From NCBI GenBank assembly GCA_019683665.1, contig JADGIB010000014.1, positions 1-24,661 of the forward strand: a stretch of DNA of 24,661 bases, read 5' to 3'. Position numbers and translations under genes: made by a program. Below the pieces are notes generated by a model. It saw nothing but the letters and a program-made list of their open reading frames with translations. It made no database searches and was not told the origin of the DNA. Origin of the DNA: Solirubrobacteraceae bacterium (lineage in GTDB: Bacteria; Actinomycetota; Thermoleophilia; Solirubrobacterales; Solirubrobacteraceae). Positions 14,593 through 22,750 of this stretch are shown here, piece by piece; positions within the stretch are counted from its first letter, which is position 1, and the number at the start of each line of letters is the position of its first letter.

Positions 14593-16212
14593 ATGCACAA
14601 GAGGTTCCGGAGCGCGGCCGTCGCGCTCGCCACCGCGGCGCTCGCGCTGGGCGCGGCCGCCTGCGGCAGCGACAGCGGCGGCAGCGGCGGCACGTCGACC
14701 GGCGGCGGTGGCAGCACCGCGGCCGACGGCGGCAAGATCGTCTACTCGAACGTCGCGGAGACCGCGACGCTCGACCCGGCGGTCGTGTTCAGCTCGGACG
14801 GGTTCGTCTTCGTCCGCAACGTCTACGAGGGCCTGCTCGAGTACGAGCCGGGCACGCTCAAGGTCCGTCCGCTGCTCGCCACCGAGTGGACCGAGTCGGA
14901 CGACGGCCTGACCTACACGTTCACGCTGCGTGACGACGTCACGTTCCACGACGGCGCGAAGTTCGACGCCGAGGCGGCCAAGCTCGGCATCGAGCGCATC
15001 ATCGCCGTCAACCAGGGCCCGGCGACCCTCGCCTCGAACATCAAGAAGATCGAGGCCGTCTCGCCGACCAAGCTGAAGATCACGCTCAAGCAGAAGGACG
15101 TCTACTTCCTCGGCACGCTGCCGAAGCTCCCGATCGTCAGCCCGAAGGCCCTCGAGGAGCACAAGACGGCCGACGACGAGTGGGCCACCGAGTGGTTCAC
15201 GACGCACGCCGCCGGCACCGGCCCCTACAAGCTCGTCGACTGGAAGCGCAACTCCGCTATCGAGCTCGCCAAGAACGAGAGCTACTGGCGTGAGTTCGAG
15301 CCCGGCACGCCGACCGAGGTGACGCTGCGCACCGATCCGGACGTGCAGACCGCCCTCCAGCTCCTGGGCCAGGGCGAGATCGACCTGATGGGCGCCGTCG
15401 GCCCCGACGACTCCGAGGCCGCGTCGCACATGCCCGGCGTCAAGATCGTCGAGCAGCCGTCGCTGCAGATCCAGGTCCTGCCGCTGAACGTCTCCAAGGG
15501 CCCGCTGAAGGACGAGAAGGTCCGCGCGGCCATCGCGAAGGCGTTCGACTACAACGCGATCATCGACTTCTACAAGGGCTACGCCGAGCGCGCCAACGGG
15601 CCGCTCCCGGCGGAGTTCAGCCCGGCGATCGCGGAGCAGCCGGCCATCGAGCAGAACATCGAGGAGGCCAAGCAGCTCCTCGCCGACGCCGGCCACCCGA
15701 ACGGCGGGTTCACCGTCGAGTACCTGGGCCTGAAGGGCCTCGCCTACGAGGAGTTCACCGGCACCCTGCTGGAGGACGTCCTCGGCCAGCTCGGCATCAA
15801 GGTCAAGCAGACCATCGTGCCGTGGCCGCAGATGGTCGAGATCCAGTCGAACCCCAAGCGGGCGGCGGACATCTCGTTCCTCAACATGTCGCCGATGACG
15901 AACGACCCGAGCTACATGCTCAAGTCGTCGTACGCGAGCGCGAACATCGCCTCCAAGGGCGGCTACAACTGGTCCTACTACGAGAACCCCGAGCTCGACA
16001 AGGAGATCAACGCGATCTCCACGATCGCCGACGACGCCGAGCGTCAGGCGAAGCTCGCCGAGCTCAACAAGAAGATCGCCGACCAGAACATCGTCGTGTA
16101 CGTGGCGGCGCCGAAGCTGGCGCAGCCGGTGCGCGATGAGTGGGACGTCACGTACGACACCGTCGACGCGACGTACAGCGTCCGCTTCTTCTACGTCCGC
16201 AAGCAGGGATGA
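14593..16212 (+). CDS. Dipeptide/oligopeptide ABC importer, substrate-binding lipoprotein (SBP family 5)
   Basis: This 539-residue protein has a signal peptide whose cleavage/lipidation site is AAAC (Cys24), then a Gly/Ser-rich linker. The mature domain shows family-5 binding-protein features: IVYSNVAETATLDPAVVFSS, VYEGLLEYEPG, LRDDVTFHDGAKFDAE and the C-terminal YYENPELDKEI region. Family 5 receptors bind di- and oligopeptides but also opines, nickel chelates and glutathione. It is followed by two permeases and two ATPases in the standard DppABCDF order, so the importer is complete. The cargo is plausibly a peptide or cyclic amide processed by HyuAB and the M24 enzyme (inference). Confidence 0.93.
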   Translation: MHKRFRSAAVALATAALALGAAACGSDSGGSGGTSTGGGGSTAADGGKIVYSNVAETATLDPAVVFSSDGFVFVRNVYEGLLEYEPGTLKVRPLLATEWTESDDGLTYTFTLRDDVTFHDGAKFDAEAAKLGIERIIAVNQGPATLASNIKKIEAVSPTKLKITLKQKDVYFLGTLPKLPIVSPKALEEHKTADDEWATEWFTTHAAGTGPYKLVDWKRNSAIELAKNESYWREFEPGTPTEVTLRTDPDVQTALQLLGQGEIDLMGAVGPDDSEAASHMPGVKIVEQPSLQIQVLPLNVSKGPLKDEKVRAAIAKAFDYNAIIDFYKGYAERANGPLPAEFSPAIAEQPAIEQNIEEAKQLLADAGHPNGGFTVEYLGLKGLAYEEFTGTLLEDVLGQLGIKVKQTIVPWPQMVEIQSNPKRAADISFLNMSPMTNDPSYMLKSSYASANIASKGGYNWSYYENPELDKEINAISTIADDAERQAKLAELNKKIADQNIVVYVAAPKLAQPVRDEWDVTYDTVDATYSVRFFYVRKQG

Positions 16213-17303
16213 CCGATCTCGGCCCCACCACCGTGGCCGCCCCGCCCACGCCTTCGCTGAAGGCGGGGGCCGGGGCGAGCCGCCCTGCGCGGATCGCGCT
16301 CGGCGTGCTGACCCGCATCGGCTGGCTGCTCGTCGTGGTGTGGGCCGCGGTCTCTCTCACGTTCATCCTGTCGCGGGTCGTGCCGGCTGATCCGGCGCGG
16401 CTCGCGGCGGGGCTGCAGGCGGGTCCCGAGCAGGTCGCGGAGGTCCGCGCCCTGCTCGGGCTCGACCAGCCGCTGCTGAAGCAGTACATCGACTACCTGG
16501 GCGGGATCGCCACGCTCGACTTCGGCGACTCGATCCAGACCCGCGGCCCCGTCCTCGACGACCTCCTCAAGGCGCTGCCGGCGACGCTCGAGCTCGTGCT
16601 CGTCGCGTTCACGATCTACGCGATCGTCGGCATCACCCTCGGCGTGCTGTGGGCGGTGCGCCCGCGCGGCATCCTCAGCAGGCTGATCGGCTTCGGCACG
16701 ATCATCGGCGCCGCCGTCCCGGTCTTCTGGCTGGGCCTCGTCCTCCAGGTCTTCCTCGCCTCGAAGCTCGGGTGGTTCCCGATCTCGGGGCGCATGAACT
16801 ACAACGACTTCGGCGTCGCCGACGTCACCGGCTTCACGACGATCGACGCGCTCCTGGCCGGCAACCTGTCGGCCTTCGGCGACGCGCTCTGGCACCTCGT
16901 GCTGCCGGTCACCGCGCTCGTCGCCAGCCAGCTCGCCGTCGCGACGCGCCTCATGCGCACGTCGATGGCCCAGCAGCTGCGCCGCCCGTACGTGCGCGTC
17001 GCGCGGGCCCGCGGCTCCAGCGAGCTGCGCGTCGTCGTCGTCGACGCGCTGCGCAACGCGCTGAACCCGGTCGTGACGATGCTCGGCATGCAGTTCGGCT
17101 GGCTGCTGGCCGGCACGATCCTCGTCGAGGTCGTCTTCTCCTGGCCCGGCCTCGGCCTCTACGCGTTCAACGCGTTCCGCACCTTCGACTACAACCCGAT
17201 CCTGGCGATCACGATCGTCACCACGGTCACGTTCGTGGTGGTGAACGAGCTCGTCGGGCTCATCTACCCGATCCTCGATCCGCGACTGAAGGAGGATCGA
17301 TGA
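16209..17303 (+). CDS. Dipeptide-type ABC importer permease 1 (DppB-like)
   Basis: This 364-residue membrane protein starts with an unusually long, Ala/Pro-rich N-terminal tail of about 34 residues. The first membrane helix (about 36-56) and the periplasmic loop GLDQPLLKQYIDYLGGIATLDFGDS, characteristic of DppB/OppB, follow. Further helices and the cytoplasmic EAA loop (YVRVARARGSSELRVV) come next. It ends with the usual family tail (LIYPILDPRLK). The ATG overlaps the stop of the binding-protein gene (ATGA), and the stop overlaps the next permease in the same way. Confidence 0.93.
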   Translation: MTDLGPTTVAAPPTPSLKAGAGASRPARIALGVLTRIGWLLVVVWAAVSLTFILSRVVPADPARLAAGLQAGPEQVAEVRALLGLDQPLLKQYIDYLGGIATLDFGDSIQTRGPVLDDLLKALPATLELVLVAFTIYAIVGITLGVLWAVRPRGILSRLIGFGTIIGAAVPVFWLGLVLQVFLASKLGWFPISGRMNYNDFGVADVTGFTTIDALLAGNLSAFGDALWHLVLPVTALVASQLAVATRLMRTSMAQQLRRPYVRVARARGSSELRVVVVDALRNALNPVVTMLGMQFGWLLAGTILVEVVFSWPGLGLYAFNAFRTFDYNPILAITIVTTVTFVVVNELVGLIYPILDPRLKEDR

Positions 17304-18148
17304 GCACCGCCGCCCAGGCGGCCGCGCCCGCCCGCTCGCGCGGCGCGCGCCGCGTGCGCTGGACGCCGCGCCGGATCGTCCTGCTGGCGATCGGCGCGCT
17401 GATCCTGCTCATCGTGCTGTTCCCGGGCCTGTTCACCTCCGACACCTGGAACAAGGTGAACGTGGCCGACAAGTTCCTCAGCCCGAGCTGGGACCACCCG
17501 TTCGGGACCGACGAGGCCGGCCGCGACATCCTCCAGCGGATGATCCACGGCGCGCGCCTGTCGATCGGCGCGTCGCTGGCCGTCGCGTTCGCCGCCGCCG
17601 CGATCGGCACGATCTACGGCGCGATCGCCGGCTGGGTCGGCGGCTGGGTCGACCGGATCCTCATGCGGATCGTCGACGTCTTCCTGGCCTTCCCGTACCT
17701 CGTGCTCGCGATGGCGCTCGCCGCCGCGATCGGGCGCGACATGAAGTCCGCGATCATCGCGCTCATCATCGTCTGGTGGCCGTCGTACGCGCGCATGGTG
17801 CGCGGCCGGGTCCTGTCGCTGAAGCGCGACCTCCACGTGCGGGCGGCCCGGACGCTGGGCGCCAGCAGCGCCCAGCTGCTGCGCTGGCACGTCATCCCGC
17901 ACACGTTCGGCGAGGTGAACGCGCGCCTGACCGTCGACATCGGCTACGCGCTCGTCGCGCTCACCGGCCTGTCGTTCCTCGGCCTCGCCGCCCAGGGCAC
18001 GAGCCCGGAGTGGGGGCTGATGGTCTCGACGGCCAAGAGCTTCGTGCTCAGCGCCTGGTGGTACGCCCTGTTCCCGGGCGTCGTGATCCTGCTGACCGTC
18101 CTGTACTTCGTGCGGGTCGGCGACGAGCTGGCCGGGGAGGAGTCGTGA
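17300..18148 (+). CDS. Dipeptide-type ABC importer permease 2 (DppC-like)
   Basis: This 282-residue membrane protein has a first helix at about 29-47, then the DppC/OppC hallmark HPFGTDEAGRDILQRMIHGARLS. Further helices and the EAA-type loop (HVRAARTLGASSAQLLRWHVIPH) follow. It pairs with the DppB-like protein encoded just upstream to form the channel. GGAGG lies five bases before the ATG, and the start overlaps the previous stop. The final TGA overlaps the GTG of the downstream ATPase, so translation is coupled. Confidence 0.94.
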   Translation: MSTAAQAAAPARSRGARRVRWTPRRIVLLAIGALILLIVLFPGLFTSDTWNKVNVADKFLSPSWDHPFGTDEAGRDILQRMIHGARLSIGASLAVAFAAAAIGTIYGAIAGWVGGWVDRILMRIVDVFLAFPYLVLAMALAAAIGRDMKSAIIALIIVWWPSYARMVRGRVLSLKRDLHVRAARTLGASSAQLLRWHVIPHTFGEVNARLTVDIGYALVALTGLSFLGLAAQGTSPEWGLMVSTAKSFVLSAWWYALFPGVVILLTVLYFVRVGDELAGEES

Positions 18149-19101
18149 GCGACGTTCTGACCGTTCGCAACCTGACGGTGCGCTACCCGAACGCGCCGCG
18201 CCCCTCGGTGCAGGGGGTGTCGTTCACCGTCCCGGCGCGCGGCAGCGTCGCGCTCGTCGGCGAGTCCGGCTCGGGCAAGTCGACGACCGCGCTCGCCGTC
18301 ACGCGCCTGCTCGACCCGGCCGTCGAGGTCACCGCCGACGAGGTGAGCTTCGAGGGCCGCGACCTGCTGCGCATGGGCAAGAAGGAGCTGCGGGCGCTGC
18401 GCCGCGGCGGCCTGGGCATGGTCTTCCAGGACCCGCGCGCGAGCTGGAACCCGGCGCGCACGATCGAGCGCCAGCTCCTCGACGGCCTGCGCGGCGCCGA
18501 GCGCGCCGAGCGGCGCGAGCGGCTCGTGGCCCGGATGCGGCGCATCGGGCTCGACGACCCCGAGCGGCGGATGCGCGACTACCCGCACCACTTCAGCGGC
18601 GGGATGCTCCAGCGCGCGCTGCTGGCCGGCGTGCTCGTCCACGAGCCGCGGCTGCTCATCGCCGACGAGCCGACGAGCGCCCTGGACACGACCGTCCAGG
18701 CCGAGCTGCTGGCGCTCATCGGCCAGCTCCGCACCGAGCAGGGGCTGTCGATGCTGCTCATCAGCCACGACCTCGGCGTCGTCGCGCGCATGTCCGACCA
18801 CGTGCTCGTCCTGTACGCGGGGCGGATCGCCGAGCAGGGGCCGACCTCGACCGTGCTCGCCCAGCCCCAGCACCCGTACACCCGCGACCTGCTGGCCGCG
18901 ATCCCGCGCCTGCACGGCCCCCGCAAGGTGCCGCTGCAGGTCGGCCGGGTCGCCGAGGCGCGCACCGAGGGCTGCCCGTACGCCGGCCGCTGCCGCTTCG
19001 CGACCGACCGCTGCCGCACGGAGACGCCCGCGCCGCGCCGCGTGGGCGGCACCGAGGTCGCCTGCCATCTCGCCCCGCTCCCCGACGCCAAGGCTGCCTG
19101 A
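18145..19101 (+). CDS. Dipeptide-type ABC importer ATPase 1 (DppD-like)
   Basis: This 318-residue ATPase has Walker A GESGSGKS (39-46), Q-loop VFQDP, signature FSGGM, Walker B LLIADEP and the switch His in ISHDLGVV. The C-terminal oligopeptide-transporter extension contains a Cys cluster (CPYAGRCRFATDRC plus a later Cys), which binds [4Fe-4S] in characterised relatives. The signature motif reads SGGM rather than SGGQ, which is common in this subfamily. The GTG start overlaps the permease stop. It forms a heterodimer with the next ATPase. Confidence 0.94.
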   Translation: MSDVLTVRNLTVRYPNAPRPSVQGVSFTVPARGSVALVGESGSGKSTTALAVTRLLDPAVEVTADEVSFEGRDLLRMGKKELRALRRGGLGMVFQDPRASWNPARTIERQLLDGLRGAERAERRERLVARMRRIGLDDPERRMRDYPHHFSGGMLQRALLAGVLVHEPRLLIADEPTSALDTTVQAELLALIGQLRTEQGLSMLLISHDLGVVARMSDHVLVLYAGRIAEQGPTSTVLAQPQHPYTRDLLAAIPRLHGPRKVPLQVGRVAEARTEGCPYAGRCRFATDRCRTETPAPRRVGGTEVACHLAPLPDAKAA

Positions 19102-19104
19102 CGG

Positions 19105-20097
19105 ATGACCCCGCTGCTCGAGCTTCGCGACGTCCACAAGACCTTCCAGGGCCGTGGCCGCACGGTGCGCGCCAGCCGCGGCGTGTCGCTGAAGGTCATG
19201 CCCGGGGAGGTCGTCGGCCTCGTCGGCGAGTCCGGCTCCGGCAAGTCGACGGTCGCCAACATGGCCCTCGGCCTGCTCGCGCCCGACTCCGGCGAGGTGC
19301 TCGTCCACGGCGAGCGGCTCATCGGCGCCTCGCGCAAGCGCGAGAAGGAGCTGCGCGCCCGCGTCCAGGCCGTCTTCCAGGAGCCGCTGCTCGCGCTCGA
19401 CAGCCGGCGGACGATCGGCTGGTCGATCGCCGAGCCGCTGCGCATCCACGGCCGCGGCACCCGGGCCGAGCAGGAGGCCCGCGTGGCCGAGCTGCTGACC
19501 GCCGTCGGCCTCGACCCGGCGTTCGCCGAGCGGCTGCCCAGCCAGATGTCCGGCGGCCAGCTGCAGCGCGTGAACATCGCCCGCGCGATCGCGCTCGACC
19601 CGGAGCTGCTCGTCTGCGACGAGCCGGTGTCGGCGCTCGACGTGTCGGTCCAGGCGCAGATCATCAACCTCTTCCTCGAGGTCCAGGAGCGCCTGGGCAT
19701 CGGAATGCTGTTCATCAGCCACGACCTCGCCGTCGTGCGCCACCTCGTCGACCGGATCGTCGTCATGTACGCGGGCCGCGTCGTCGAGGAGGGGCCGACC
19801 GACGAGCTCTGCGCCAACCCGCACCACCCGTACACGCGGGCGCTGCTGGCCGCCTCGCTGGAGCCGGACGCCGACGAGGCCGGCGTCGGCGTGAGGACGG
19901 CCACGACCGACGCCACCGCCGCCGAGGGCGTGCCCCAGGAGGGCTGCCCGTTCCTGCCGCGCTGCCCGCTGGCCGAGCCCGCCTGCTCCGAGATGCCCGT
20001 CGTCGCGCTGGCGCCGACCGGGCCGGGCCGGGCCAGCGCCTGTCGCCGGTCCGGCGTCCTCGTCGAGGCCGGGGCCTCCACCTCCAACCACGACTGA
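19105..20097 (+). CDS. Dipeptide-type ABC importer ATPase 2 (DppF-like)
   Basis: This 330-residue ATPase has Walker A GESGSGKS (41-48), Q-loop VFQEP, signature SGGQLQR, a Walker B region ending CDEPVSALD and switch His in ISHDLAVV. The C-terminal Cys motif is CPFLPRCPLAEPAC. It is the second ATPase of the importer. The ATG lies three bases after the upstream stop. The Q-loop region reads FQEPLLALDSR where relatives usually have FQDP..SLNPR, a mild divergence of no clear consequence. Confidence 0.94.
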   Translation: MTPLLELRDVHKTFQGRGRTVRASRGVSLKVMPGEVVGLVGESGSGKSTVANMALGLLAPDSGEVLVHGERLIGASRKREKELRARVQAVFQEPLLALDSRRTIGWSIAEPLRIHGRGTRAEQEARVAELLTAVGLDPAFAERLPSQMSGGQLQRVNIARAIALDPELLVCDEPVSALDVSVQAQIINLFLEVQERLGIGMLFISHDLAVVRHLVDRIVVMYAGRVVEEGPTDELCANPHHPYTRALLAASLEPDADEAGVGVRTATTDATAAEGVPQEGCPFLPRCPLAEPACSEMPVVALAPTGPGRASACRRSGVLVEAGASTSNHD

Positions 20098-20113
20098 AAG
20101 GACCGATCAGCCC

Positions 20114-21253
20114 GTGTTCGACTACGCCGCGCGCCAGCGCCGTCTCTACGAGCGCATGGAGGCCGAGGGCGTCAGCGCCCTGTTCCTCGGCCCGTCCGCC
20201 GACCTCGAGTACCTCGCCGGCGTCCAGCGGGGCATCCCGCACTTCGGCGAGGCGTCCTACCAGCACGGCTGGGTCAACGGCGGCTTCTTCGCGCCCGGCA
20301 AGGACCCGGTCTTCATCTTCCCGCGCATGTTCGACGCGTTCGACCTGCCCAAGCGCCCGGAGGGCGAGGTCGTCATCGTCAACGAGACCGACGACGGCCT
20401 GGCGATGTTCGAGAAGGTCGCGCGCAGCTTCGCCGGCGACGGCACGTTCGCGGTCGGCGACCGCGTCTGGGCCGAGACGACGATCAACATCGGCCGGATC
20501 GTCGGCCTCGAGAAGATGCGCATCGGCTCGGCGCTCGTCAACCACCTGCGCCGCGTCAAGACGCAGGAGGAGCTCGACGCGATGGCCCGCGCCATCGAGA
20601 CCGTCGACAAGGCGATCGCCGCGGTCGCGCCGAAGGTCCAGCCGGGCGTGTCGATGGCCGAGCTGGCCGAGGAGATCGAGCACCAGATGCGCCGCGCCGG
20701 CTCGCGCACCCCGTCGTTCCCGACGCACATCTTCACCGGCTTCGAGGAGGGCGCCCTCGACAACCACGTGAAGGAGACCGCCTGGACGCCGATCACCGAG
20801 GGCACCTCGGTCATGTTCGACTTCGGCGGCGTCGTCGACGGCTACTGCTCGGACTTCGGGCGCACCGTCTACTGCGGGGAGCCGCCCGCCGACCTCGTCG
20901 AGGCCTACGAGGTCATGCTCGCCGCCCAGGAGGCCGGCGGCCGCGCCGCCGTCCCGGGCGCGATCGCCCGCGACGTGAACGCCGCCTGCCGCAAGCCGAT
21001 CGAGGACGCCGGCTACGGCGAGTGGTTCCGCCACCGCATGGGCCACGGCATCGGCATGGACGTCCACGAGCGCCCGTTCATCTCCGACGAGGACGAGACC
21101 GTCCTCGAGGCGGGCATGACGTTCACGAACGAGCCCTCGATCATGATCCCGAACCGCTGGAGCATCCGGATCGAGGACATCTACGTCTGCGAGGAGGGCG
21201 GCGCCCGCAACCTCAACGCCACCGACCGCGGCCTCGTCGCCAACAAGGCCTGA
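20114..21253 (+). CDS. M24-family metallopeptidase (Xaa-Pro peptidase / prolidase type)
   Basis: This 379-residue two-domain protein has a creatinase-type N-terminal domain (about 5-145) and a pita-bread catalytic domain (about 150-379). All five dinuclear metal ligands are visible: Asp236 (MFDFGG), Asp247 (CSDFGR), His311 (MGHGIG), Glu340 (FTNEPS) and Glu354 (RIEDIY). His218 and His318 sit where the conserved accessory histidines are expected. Intact ligands argue for a metallopeptidase cleaving Xaa-Pro bonds rather than metal-free creatinase. It follows the peptide importer in the operon and would release proline-like residues from imported peptides. Ectoine-hydrolase-like activity is an alternative. 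The GTG has AAAGGA 11 bases upstream. Confidence 0.88.
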   Translation: MFDYAARQRRLYERMEAEGVSALFLGPSADLEYLAGVQRGIPHFGEASYQHGWVNGGFFAPGKDPVFIFPRMFDAFDLPKRPEGEVVIVNETDDGLAMFEKVARSFAGDGTFAVGDRVWAETTINIGRIVGLEKMRIGSALVNHLRRVKTQEELDAMARAIETVDKAIAAVAPKVQPGVSMAELAEEIEHQMRRAGSRTPSFPTHIFTGFEEGALDNHVKETAWTPITEGTSVMFDFGGVVDGYCSDFGRTVYCGEPPADLVEAYEVMLAAQEAGGRAAVPGAIARDVNAACRKPIEDAGYGEWFRHRMGHGIGMDVHERPFISDEDETVLEAGMTFTNEPSIMIPNRWSIRIEDIYVCEEGGARNLNATDRGLVANKA

Positions 21254-21254
21254 G

Positions 21255-22136
21255 GTGCGGCTCGGCGCCCGCCTGCCGCACACCGGGGACCTGCCGGCCA
21301 CGGTCGGCATCCCCGCGATGGCCCGCGCGATCGAGGCGGCCGGCTTCGACGGCCTCTGGGTCAGCGACCACATCGTCATGCCCGAGCGGATCGAGAGCTT
21401 CTATCCGTTCGCCGACGACGGCGTGGTCCGCTGGCCGACCGCCGTGGACTGGTACGACGCGCTCGTGTCGCTGGCGCTGGCCGCCGGCGTCACCGAGCGC
21501 GTCACGCTCGGCACCGCGGTGCTCGTGCTGCCGCTGCGCCACCCGGTCGAGCTCGCCAAGCAGGCGGCGTCGCTGGACGCCGCCGCCGGCGGGCGGGTCG
21601 TCCTCGGCGTCGGCGCGGGCTGGCTGCGCGAGGAGTTCGAGGCGCTCGGCGTGCCGTTCCCGGGGCGCGGCGGGCGGCTGGCCGAGTGGATGGCGATCGC
21701 CCGCGCCTGCTGGAGCGGGCGCCCGCCGGCGTTCCGCTCCGAGCGCTACGAGCTGCCGGCGGGCACGCTCTGCCTGCCGGTCCCGCCGCGCGGGACGATC
21801 CCGCTGCTCGTCGGCGGGCACTCGCCGGCCGCGCTGCGCCGCGCCGGGCGCATCGGCGACGGCTGGCTGGGCCAGCAGGCGGCGGGCGAGCTCGACGCCG
21901 ACGCGGCGGCCGCCGCGATCGGCGCCGTGCGCGAGGCGGCCGTCGACGCCGGCCGCGACCCGGAGGCGCTGCGCATGGTGCTGCGCATCGTCGAGTCCGA
22001 GGGGCGCGCCCACGAGGTCGCCCGGCACCTGCCCGCCCTCGCCCGGGCGGGCGTTCAGGAGGTGATCGTCGACCTCGACTGGGAGGCCGGCGACCACCGC
22101 GAAGTCCATGACGTGATGGAGCACGCGATCCGATGA
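21255..22136 (+). CDS. LLM-class, probably F420-dependent, oxidoreductase (paralogue 2)
   Basis: This 293-residue luciferase-like enzyme is a clear paralogue of the protein encoded at 1805-2671. Shared blocks include GIPAMAR, DHIVMP/DHVVLP, LGTAVLVLP, HPVELAKQAAS/NPVELAKQAAS, LGVGAGW, EWMAIARACW and GGHSP.ALRRAGR.GDGWLGQQ. Both proteins align over their whole length. Differences cluster in the region around residues 45-70 and after 205, which could change substrate. The GTG starts one base after the M24 stop with AAGG six bases upstream, and the stop overlaps the acetyltransferase start (ATGA). The two genes bracket the cluster. Confidence 0.88.
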   Translation: MRLGARLPHTGDLPATVGIPAMARAIEAAGFDGLWVSDHIVMPERIESFYPFADDGVVRWPTAVDWYDALVSLALAAGVTERVTLGTAVLVLPLRHPVELAKQAASLDAAAGGRVVLGVGAGWLREEFEALGVPFPGRGGRLAEWMAIARACWSGRPPAFRSERYELPAGTLCLPVPPRGTIPLLVGGHSPAALRRAGRIGDGWLGQQAAGELDADAAAAAIGAVREAAVDAGRDPEALRMVLRIVESEGRAHEVARHLPALARAGVQEVIVDLDWEAGDHREVHDVMEHAIR

Positions 22137-22678
22137 CGACGTTCCCGACCACCGTGACCACCGACCGCCTCATCGGCGAGGTGTGCAGCGTCGAGCGCGA
22201 CCTCGACGAGTTCGCGGCGATCTGCGCCGACCCCGAGCTGGGCGAGATGATGTGGCCCGGCGACCTCGGCGGCGCCCGCACCCGCGAGCAGAGCGCCGAG
22301 TGGCTGGCGAAGTACGAGGCGCACTGGAACGCGGTGAAGTTCGGCCCGTGGACGGTCCGCGAGCGCGACACCGGCGAGATGATCGGCCACCTCGGCCTCT
22401 CGTACACCGTCGTCGCCGGCCGCGCCGAGGTCGAGGTCGGCTGGATCGTCAAGCGCGAGAAGTGGGGCCTCGGCTACGCGACCGAGATCACCCAGGCCGC
22501 GCTCGAGGCCGCGCCCGGCATCCGCGGCCTGACGACCGTCGTCGCCTTCGCGCTGACCGACCACGAGCGCGCGATCCGCACGATCCTGCGCAACGGCTTC
22601 CACTACGAGTGCGACACCCACGTCATCGGGCTGCCGCACAAGCTGTACCGCCGCGCGGTCGGCACGCCGTACCGCTGA
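22133..22678 (+). CDS. GNAT-family N-acetyltransferase (RimJ/RimL type)
   Basis: This 181-residue protein has the GNAT acetyl-CoA-binding segment KREKWGLGYATEI (about 107-119), preceded by the beta-strand pair FGPWTVRERDTGEMIGHLGL. It ends with the GFHYECDTHV strand, as in RimJ/RimL-like enzymes that acetylate small amines or protein N-termini. The ATG overlaps the LLM stop. It is the last intact gene of block 3, followed within 17 bases by a strong hairpin. A role in acetylating the imported amine or an intermediate is possible but not shown. Confidence 0.88.
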   Translation: MTTFPTTVTTDRLIGEVCSVERDLDEFAAICADPELGEMMWPGDLGGARTREQSAEWLAKYEAHWNAVKFGPWTVRERDTGEMIGHLGLSYTVVAGRAEVEVGWIVKREKWGLGYATEITQAALEAAPGIRGLTTVVAFALTDHERAIRTILRNGFHYECDTHVIGLPHKLYRRAVGTPYR

Positions 22679-22694
22679 TCCCGCGGCCCGCGGG

Positions 22695-22730
22695 GCGCGT
22701 CGGCGGCGCCTGGCAGCGTCGCCGGCGCGC
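22695..22730 (+). terminator. Strong hairpin ending block 3
   Basis: GCGCGTCGGCGGCG (22695-22708) pairs with CGTCGCCGGCGCGC (22717-22730) over 14 bp with two G-U wobbles and an eight-base loop. It lies 17 bases past the acetyltransferase stop and separates the cluster from the decayed gene downstream. No U-tract is present. Confidence 0.65.
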
Positions 22731-22750
22731 GCGGCACGGACGCCCGCGCT

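Noticed and set aside
10899..21253. Creatinine/N-methylhydantoin degradation pathway (HyuAB, creatinase-like protein, sarcosine-oxidising trimer)
   Set aside because: The M24 protein retains all metal ligands, unlike creatinase. No N-carbamoylsarcosine amidohydrolase or creatinine deaminase is present, and the DapA-like enzyme has no role there. It is not strictly excluded.
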